From: Fidelibacterota bacterium TCS55
GTDB lineage: Bacteria > Fidelibacterota > Marinisomatia > Marinisomatales > TCS55
Reading direction: 5' to 3'
Assembly: GCA_905182385.1 (NCBI GenBank)
Contig: CAJJBS010000016.1
Span: 1 to 57,820, forward strand
Length of the DNA: 57,820 nucleotides
The notes under the pieces were generated by a model. The model saw only the letters and a program-made list of their open reading frames with translations. It searched no databases and had not been told where the DNA came from. Shown here in pieces: positions 52,256 through 57,820 of the stretch (within the stretch, counting starts at the first letter, position 1; each line of letters begins with the position of its first letter). A program made the translations under genes and the position numbers.

Positions 52256-52807
52256 GTGACACGCAAAATCATTAAAAAAATGAGTGTTTTGTTAATAGTT
52301 TTACCAGTAATCCTGATTGCACAAAATAAAATTGGTTTTGTTCAATCAGATCGTATTCGTGCTGAGTATGAAGAATTTAAAGATGCAGAAGCCCAGCTTC
52401 AGCTTGAATATAGACAAGTAAATACACGGTATAACATGATGGTTATGGAATTGGACAGTATTAAGCAAGCATTTGAAACTCAACGTCTTATGAGTAGTCC
52501 TGAATGGCGTAAAGAAAAAGAGACTGAAATAGTATCTCGTGAAGCAACAATCCAAAAATTCCAAGTGACAATGGTTGGTCCAGAAGGTGAGTTGTATAGG
52601 AGACAAGCACAGTTAGAGTTTGATATCCTATCTAAAGTAAAGCGCGCGGTTGATAAAGTAGCTGCTACAAAGAGTATAGATTTTATTTTAGATGGCTCTA
52701 CATCGCTTTTATATGGTAATCCAACATTCGATTTAACGGATGATGTTTTATTTGAGTTAAGAAAGTATAAGGTTTCAGATACAAAACAAGTTGAGACTAA
52801 AAATTAA
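52256..52807 (+). CDS. Periplasmic chaperone Skp/OmpH
   Basis: The 183-residue protein has a signal peptide (about 1-23, ending LIAQ), then the OmpH start IGFVQSDRIRAEYEEFKDAE and a long charged coiled-coil. The closing strand IDFILDGSTSLLYGNPTFDLTDDVL is typical of the family. It escorts outer-membrane proteins to BamA. The start is GTG with a strong ribosome binding site. Confidence 0.9.
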   Translation: MTRKIIKKMSVLLIVLPVILIAQNKIGFVQSDRIRAEYEEFKDAEAQLQLEYRQVNTRYNMMVMELDSIKQAFETQRLMSSPEWRKEKETEIVSREATIQKFQVTMVGPEGELYRRQAQLEFDILSKVKRAVDKVAATKSIDFILDGSTSLLYGNPTFDLTDDVLFELRKYKVSDTKQVETKN

Positions 52808-52818
52808 GTAGAGACCTT

Positions 52819-53826
52819 GTGGCCACCTTAGAAGAATTAGCTAAACTAGTTCAGGGAACTATAGTTGGGAATCCTGAGTTATTAATAAATGGAACTTCAG
52901 CCATTGAAGATGGAAAAGCTGATACAATTAGTTTCATTGGTTATAAAAAATATAATCATTATGCCCCTTTATGTAAAGCCTCAGCAATAATTGTTGAGGA
53001 TAAAGATTTACTTAATAATCTAAACGGTATAGTAGTAATTAGCGCACAAGAAGCAATTGTTAAAATACTAGAGTATTTTGCACCGAAGTATAAACAAGAA
53101 GTGGGGATTCACAAAACGGCACAGGTGGATCCAAGAGCAGAAATTGGCAAAAATGTTTCTATCGGACCAAATTCCCATATTGGTAAAGATGTTTTAATTG
53201 GCGATAAAGTAGAAATTGGGGCAAATAATATTATTGAATCGGGTACCGTTATTGGTAGAAACTCTATTTTAAATCATAATATTCACTTATATCATAAAAC
53301 AGAGATTGGCGAAATGTGTATTATTCATTCTGGATCAGTAATAGGAGCTGATGGATTTGGATTTTTTACTATTAAAGATAAACATATTAAAATACCACAG
53401 AACGGCAAAGTAGTTATTGGAAAAAGTGTGGAAATTGGTGCAAACTGTACTTTTGATAGAGGAACGATAGGTAATACAATAATTAAAGATTTCTGCAAGT
53501 TTGATAATGGTGTTCAAATTGGTCATAATGCAGTAATTGGCGAAGGTTGTTTAATGGCAGGACATGTAACTATTGGAGGAAGTACTAAAATTGGTGATTA
53601 TTGTGTCTTTGGTGGTCAAGCAGGAGCAATAGATCATATTAAAATTGGAGATAAAGCAATGTTCGCTTGTTACACTGCAGCTATGAAAGATCTTCCTGGA
53701 GAAAAAATTTATTCCGGTGCGCCAGCGCGCGAAATTAAAGAAAAAAATCGTAGAGATGCTGTTTATGTTGAAGTAAAACAACTAAAAAAACGTTTAAAAA
53801 TATTCGAAGATAAATACTTAAATTAA
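52819..53826 (+). CDS. lpxD: UDP-3-O-acylglucosamine N-acyltransferase
   Basis: This 335-residue enzyme makes the third lipid A step. It has the N-terminal uridine-binding domain (1-100), then left-handed beta-helix hexapeptide repeats (IGKNVSIGPNSHIGKDVLIG) and the C-terminal helix. The catalytic His region is YHKTEIGEMCIIHSGSVIGADGFGF. The start is GTG 52819. It sits next to lpxC-fabZ and lpxA, the classical cluster. Confidence 0.96.
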   Translation: MATLEELAKLVQGTIVGNPELLINGTSAIEDGKADTISFIGYKKYNHYAPLCKASAIIVEDKDLLNNLNGIVVISAQEAIVKILEYFAPKYKQEVGIHKTAQVDPRAEIGKNVSIGPNSHIGKDVLIGDKVEIGANNIIESGTVIGRNSILNHNIHLYHKTEIGEMCIIHSGSVIGADGFGFFTIKDKHIKIPQNGKVVIGKSVEIGANCTFDRGTIGNTIIKDFCKFDNGVQIGHNAVIGEGCLMAGHVTIGGSTKIGDYCVFGGQAGAIDHIKIGDKAMFACYTAAMKDLPGEKIYSGAPAREIKEKNRRDAVYVEVKQLKKRLKIFEDKYLN

Positions 53827-53832
53827 TACACC

Positions 53833-55242
53833 ATGAGTCTTATAAAATTTCAACGAACAATTGGCGATAAAACATCCTGTGTAGGCATAGGTCTACATAC
53901 GGGTGTTGAATCAAAAATCACTTTTAAACCAGCTCCTGATAATTTTGGCATTAGGTTTAAAAGGATGGATGTTGAAGGTTGCCCCGAGATTAGAGCAGAT
54001 ATTGACCATGTTGTTGATATTTCTAGAGGGACGACTATTGAGGAAAATGGAGTTAGAATTCATACGGTCGAGCATGCTTTAGCAGCGTGTGTTGGCTTAG
54101 GTTTAGATAATATATTAATTGAATTGACTGAAAAAGAGCCGCCAGTAATGGATGGAAGTTCAAAAGACTTTGTTGAAGCATTATTAAAAGCCGGAATTGT
54201 TAAACAAAATTCTCCAAGGGTTTATCTACATATTGATGAAGCTGTAGGCTACACTGATGCTGAAAGAGGTGTTGATATTCATATTATGCCATCTGATCAG
54301 TTTAGAATTACGTATATGATAGATTATGAATTTCAAACTTTAGGAACTCAATTTACAACATTAGACCAAGTTGAGAAAAAATTTGCAAAAGAAATAGCTC
54401 CAGCTAGAACTTTTTGCTTTTTAAGTGAAGTGGAGACATTAAAAGAAGAAGGGTTAATTAAAGGTGGAAACCTTGATAATGCTGTAGTAATTGTTGATAA
54501 AGATATTGATCAAGAGGAAGCGGACACTTTAAAAAGTTTATTTGGAATTAAGAAAGAAATTAGCTTAGGTGCGAATGGAACTTTAAATGGTAAAGAGCTT
54601 AGATTTGAAAATGAGCCAGTACGGCATAAAGCTCTAGATTTAATCGGAGACCTTGCCCTTTTAGGTATGCCAATTCAAGGACATATTATTGCTTCGAAAA
54701 GTGGACATGCTGCAAATGTGGAGTTAGTTAGACGAATAAAAAAAGTTTATGAAAAGAAAATTCTACAACAGAGATATCAAAAGAATCCATCCAAAGATTT
54801 CATGTTTGATATAAATGCTATTTTAGCTCTTTTACCTCATCGTTATCCATTTGTTCTGGTTGATAGAATAATCGATATTACACCTGGTGAAAAATTAACA
54901 GCTATTAAAAATGTAACTATTAATGAACCTTTTTTTAATGGTCACTTCCCAAATCAACCAGTAATGCCTGGCGTTTTAGTTTTAGAAGCTATGGCTCAAG
55001 CTGGTGCCTTATTATGTTTAAATAGTATAGATGATCCAATGAAAAAGAATATGTTCTTTTCAGCATTGTCAGATTCAAAATTTCGTCATCCTATAATCCC
55101 TGGAGATCAGTTACGTCTTGAAATGATACTTGCAAAGTTTAGACTTGGAACGGCATTACTTATTGGAAAAGCCTATGTTGGTGACAAACTTGTTGCTGAA
55201 GCCAATTTAAAAGCAACTGTTGTGGATCGGGCAGGAGCCTGA
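53833..55242 (+). CDS. lpxC-fabZ: Fused LpxC-FabZ: UDP-3-O-acyl-GlcNAc deacetylase / 3-hydroxyacyl-ACP dehydratase
   Basis: The 469-residue bifunctional protein combines LpxC (residues 1 to about 310) and FabZ (about 325-469). LpxC zinc ligands are visible in HTVEHALAA (His77, His81) and RHKALDLIGD (His265, Asp269). FabZ motifs are LLPHRYPFVLVDR (His336) and GHFPNQPVMPGVLVLEAMAQ (His371, Glu385). The fusion links the committed step of lipid A with fatty acid dehydration and is known in Bacteroidota and relatives. It overlaps the lpxA reading frame at the end. Confidence 0.97.
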   Translation: MSLIKFQRTIGDKTSCVGIGLHTGVESKITFKPAPDNFGIRFKRMDVEGCPEIRADIDHVVDISRGTTIEENGVRIHTVEHALAACVGLGLDNILIELTEKEPPVMDGSSKDFVEALLKAGIVKQNSPRVYLHIDEAVGYTDAERGVDIHIMPSDQFRITYMIDYEFQTLGTQFTTLDQVEKKFAKEIAPARTFCFLSEVETLKEEGLIKGGNLDNAVVIVDKDIDQEEADTLKSLFGIKKEISLGANGTLNGKELRFENEPVRHKALDLIGDLALLGMPIQGHIIASKSGHAANVELVRRIKKVYEKKILQQRYQKNPSKDFMFDINAILALLPHRYPFVLVDRIIDITPGEKLTAIKNVTINEPFFNGHFPNQPVMPGVLVLEAMAQAGALLCLNSIDDPMKKNMFFSALSDSKFRHPIIPGDQLRLEMILAKFRLGTALLIGKAYVGDKLVAEANLKATVVDRAGA

Positions 55243-55246
55243 ACCC

Positions 55247-56014
55247 ATTTCCATACATCCTACAGCTATAATTTCCTCAAAGGTTGAACTTGGCCAAGAT
55301 ATACACATTGGTCCATACACAATTATTGAAGATGATGTTAAAATTGGAAATGGCACAAGTATTGGGAATCATAATACAATTTGTTCCGGGACTACAATAG
55401 GAAAAGATTGCCTAATTTCTCATAATACTTCTATTGGAGAAGCTCCTCAAGACCTTAAATATGAAGGTGAAAAAACATTAACATTCATTGGAGATAATGT
55501 ATTAATTAGAGAATCAGTTACAATTAATAGAGGTACAAGTGCTTTTGGAAAAACTATTATAGGTAACAATGTTTTGTTAATGGCCTCTGTGCATATTGGG
55601 CATGATTGTATTGTTGGAGAGAATACAATCATGGCTAATTTAACTACGCTTGGTGGTCATGTTGAAATTGGTGATTGGGTAAATTTAGGAGGAGGAGTTC
55701 TGGTTCATCAATTTGTCAAAATTGGCACACAATCTATGATTGGTGGTGGTTTTAGAGCTGTTCAAGATGTCCCTCCGTTTATTATTGCTGGAGGAGAGCC
55801 ACTTAGATTTGTTGGAATAAATAAAATTGGTTTAAAAAGAAGAGGCTTTTCAAAAGAAGTTAGAAGTCTTATTAAGAAAGCTTATAGGACATATTTTATA
55901 TCAAAGTTGAATCGCGGTGAAGCGATAATAAAGATAAAGTCAGAACTATCTAACACTAAAGAAATACAAAAAATAATTGAGTTTATCGAAAATAGTGATA
56001 GAGGAATTATCTAG
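55247..56014 (+). CDS. lpxA: UDP-N-acetylglucosamine acyltransferase
   Basis: The roughly 255-residue enzyme has the LpxA hexapeptide helix (ISIHPTAIISSKVELGQDIHIG) and the catalytic His region ASVHIGHDCIVGENTIMANLTTLGGHV. No ATG or GTG fits the expected N-terminus. ATT 55247 follows AGGAG (55233-55237) by nine bases and would give the canonical start MSIHPTAI. TTG 55220 is the other choice and would overlap lpxC-fabZ by 23 bases. LpxA begins lipid A synthesis. Confidence 0.92.
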   Translation: MSIHPTAIISSKVELGQDIHIGPYTIIEDDVKIGNGTSIGNHNTICSGTTIGKDCLISHNTSIGEAPQDLKYEGEKTLTFIGDNVLIRESVTINRGTSAFGKTIIGNNVLLMASVHIGHDCIVGENTIMANLTTLGGHVEIGDWVNLGGGVLVHQFVKIGTQSMIGGGFRAVQDVPPFIIAGGEPLRFVGINKIGLKRRGFSKEVRSLIKKAYRTYFISKLNRGEAIIKIKSELSNTKEIQKIIEFIENSDRGII

Positions 56015-56038
56015 TTCTATTTTATTTGTGTGTATTTA

Positions 56039-56710
56039 ATGAAATATTTTTCTTTTATTCTTTTTATTTCTTTATCTTATGGCCAATGGTCTTCTTTTAA
56101 TTTATCAGAATCAGGAAATTTTAATAAAAAAACAAAGTTACTATTTAGATATTCTGGTTTAGTCTCAACTAATCAACCTTCCACTTCAATAAATGGATTA
56201 AAAAGGATATCTTTAGGATTGTCATTAAATAAAGGGCTGTCAAATTCAGGTTTATTACCTATGCTTAGCGGTCAAGTGAAAGTATCATGGAACTTATCAC
56301 TAAGAGGAAGAATGGTGAATTATTCTACTAAACATGGAACTATTCAATCATATGGTTGGGGTACAGTGCTTAAACCGGGTAATATAAATATGCCATCAAA
56401 ATGGAAATTATTATATGATTCAGGAACTTTTACTTCTTTTAATCAGTTTAAATCAGTTACGATACAATTTTCAACTATGAGGTCATTTACATTAAATAAA
56501 TATAATTTTGATATTGGTATAGGTGCTAATATTGTAAAAACTACTCAAAATATTATAAGTGAACTTCAACTACCTCTTAAATCTAATCTTCAATCAAACT
56601 TTATTAGTATAGCAACTACATTAAATTTATTTAGTTTTAAAATAGAGCCTCAAATATTGCTTAGCATGGATTACAATTTATTTTCAATTAGTTTTATTGA
56701 GACTTTTTAA
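56039..56710 (+). CDS. Secreted protein, unknown, beta-rich
   Basis: The protein has about 223 residues. ATG 56039 opens a signal peptide (MKYFSFILFISLSYGQW), so I prefer it to GTG 56030. The mature part has alternating hydrophobic and polar residues, as in a small outer-membrane barrel, and resembles other QW-starting exported proteins here only in the leader. I recognise no family. It sits between lpxA and dxr. Confidence 0.6.
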   Translation: MKYFSFILFISLSYGQWSSFNLSESGNFNKKTKLLFRYSGLVSTNQPSTSINGLKRISLGLSLNKGLSNSGLLPMLSGQVKVSWNLSLRGRMVNYSTKHGTIQSYGWGTVLKPGNINMPSKWKLLYDSGTFTSFNQFKSVTIQFSTMRSFTLNKYNFDIGIGANIVKTTQNIISELQLPLKSNLQSNFISIATTLNLFSFKIEPQILLSMDYNLFSISFIETF

Positions 56711-56712
56711 TA

Positions 56713-57820
56713 ATGAAAAGAATTTCAATACTTGGGTCTACTGGTTCTATTGGGATTAACACTTTAAGTGTCATTGATAAACTTAAAAATGAATTTAAGA
56801 TTGTTGCTTTAAGTGCGTATAAAAATGGAGAATTATTAGTTAAGCAAGCTAAAAAATATAAACCTGAAGTTGTTTCAATTATTGATTCAAAAGCTGCAGA
56901 GTTTGTAAAAAAAGAACTCTCTAATTCAAGCTCGAAAGTATTAGTGGGTAGAGAAGGCTTATTAGAAATATCTAAACGTGAGGATATTGACTTAATGTTA
57001 AATGGTTTAGTTGGCGCCTCTGGAATGGCTCCCACATTAAATTCTGTAGGGCAAGGCGTTGATGTTGCACTTAGCAATAAAGAAAGTTTAGTAATGGCAG
57101 GAGACCTTATCACAAGAACTTGTCAAGAAAAAAAAGCAAAAATATTTCCAATTGATAGTGAACATTCAGCTATATGGCAATGTCTTGTAGGCGAAGCTCT
57201 GGATGATGTTAAAAGATTAATTTTAACTGGAAGTGGTGGGCCCTTTAGAAGTAGAAATATTGATAGTTTTAAATCGATAACCCCTGAAGAAGCTTTGAAA
57301 CATCCCAATTGGGATATGGGTAGAAAAATAACTATTGACTCTGCAACTATGATGAATAAAGGTTTAGAAGTTATTGAGGCTTTATGGCTTTTTAAATTAG
57401 AGGCTAATCAAATAGATATTATTGTTCATCCTCAATCTATTATTCATTCCATGGTTGAATTCAAGGATGAATCTGTTAAAGCTCAATTAGGAATCCCAGA
57501 TATGAAAATCCCAATTCAATATGCTTTAACTTATCCGAGGCATTTAACTTCAAATTGGGAGGCCCTTGATTTAGTTAAAATTGGATCATTGACATTTGAA
57601 GACCCAAATTTAGAACGGTTCCCATGCATTGAGCTAGCATATGAAGCCTTACGTCAAGAAGGATCTACATGTGCAGTTTTAAATATCGCAAATGAACAAG
57701 CAGTTTACCGTTTTTTAAATCATCAAATTGGATTTATGGAAATACCTCGAATTATTGAAGAAGCTTGTAAAAAGCATGAATGGATTAAATCTCCAAATTT
57801 AGAGGATTTAAATCAAATTG
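56713..57820 (+). CDS. dxr: 1-deoxy-D-xylulose 5-phosphate reductoisomerase (3' end beyond window)
   Basis: The 369 residues seen run open to the window edge; the usual length is about 385, so only the last residues are missing. The NADPH loop is ILGSTGSIGINTL. NGLVGASGMAPTL, ALSNKESLVMAG and the metal-binding PIDSEHSAIWQCL are all present, as is VHPQSIIHSMVEF. It makes MEP and is the first committed step of the pathway whose ispD, ispF and ispE are also in this window. Confidence 0.96.
   Translation, partial: MKRISILGSTGSIGINTLSVIDKLKNEFKIVALSAYKNGELLVKQAKKYKPEVVSIIDSKAAEFVKKELSNSSSKVLVGREGLLEISKREDIDLMLNGLVGASGMAPTLNSVGQGVDVALSNKESLVMAGDLITRTCQEKKAKIFPIDSEHSAIWQCLVGEALDDVKRLILTGSGGPFRSRNIDSFKSITPEEALKHPNWDMGRKITIDSATMMNKGLEVIEALWLFKLEANQIDIIVHPQSIIHSMVEFKDESVKAQLGIPDMKIPIQYALTYPRHLTSNWEALDLVKIGSLTFEDPNLERFPCIELAYEALRQEGSTCAVLNIANEQAVYRFLNHQIGFMEIPRIIEEACKKHEWIKSPNLEDLNQI

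Noticed and set aside
1..57820. CRISPR array, insertion sequence or prophage
   Set aside because: No regularly spaced repeats, transposase, integrase or phage structural gene appears anywhere; composition is even across the window.

Overview
The window is an AT-rich, densely packed bacterial chromosome segment. No gap between genes exceeds about 225 bases. I see no insertion sequences, phage genes or CRISPR array. The organism is Gram-negative: it carries bamA, a Skp/OmpH chaperone gene, lpxD, a fused lpxC-fabZ, lpxA, several lipoproteins and small barrel-like secreted proteins. The lpxC-fabZ fusion, a eukaryotic-type (GSII) glutamine synthetase, a PorV/PorQ-like outer-membrane protein and a Cys-free Mrp point to the FCB (Bacteroidota-like) superphylum. 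Together with LVIVD proteins, a membrane pyrophosphatase and the low GC, this suggests a marine lineage such as Candidatus Marinimicrobia (SAR406). That placement is inference, not a database result.

Region 1 (1-4663). The window opens with the most striking gene, an ArsC-family arsenate reductase (145-495). Its catalytic Cys12 codon is an in-frame TGA, while His8, Arg60, Arg94 and Arg107 are all kept at the family's numbering. A hairpin starts two bases after the TGA. I read this as a selenocysteine-containing ArsC that a standard gene caller would split or shorten. It abuts a one-domain asparaginase-like gene. An M24 peptidase (minus strand), threonine synthase and an EEP-family lipoprotein follow.

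Region 2 (4660-12572). This looks like a secreted redox cluster: a barrel-like protein, a five-heme cytochrome c, two tandem paralogous Ig/LVIVD-repeat proteins, and a beta-propeller protein with a Met/His-rich insert.

Region 3 (12580-17585). A small membrane protein and ychF lie on the minus strand. A FabA dehydratase is divergent from a Yx6K enoyl-ACP-reductase-like SDR. A TPR lipoprotein, an EamA transporter and a YqgE protein follow on the minus strand.

Region 4 (17718-32888). A long run of housekeeping genes on the plus strand: uvrA, a divergent transketolase-like enzyme, ruvB, queA, ispD, ispF, ispE, tRNA-Gln(UUG), prs, rplY (CTC form), pth, hppA (K+-dependent signature), and rpsF-rpsR-rplI ending in a clear terminator. 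RpsF has a long acidic tail with a 27-residue tandem repeat.

Region 5 (32909-45826). An LtaS-like sulfatase-fold transferase, priA, a PorV/PorQ-like protein, an Lrp/AsnC regulator followed by GSII with shared dyad motifs around them, a lipoprotein joining a heme-c motif to a PHM-type copper monooxygenase, a family I.5-like lipase, csaA, a MarR regulator, mutY, plsC, a membrane protein and a thioredoxin-like protein.

Region 6 (45838-57820). Two divergent ferredoxins, mrp, two unrecognised coupled genes, then an envelope operon: uppS-bamA-ompH-lpxD-lpxC/fabZ-lpxA-(secreted unknown)-dxr, with dxr cut by the window end. With ispD, ispE and ispF, dxr gives four steps of the MEP isoprenoid pathway, which feeds UppS.
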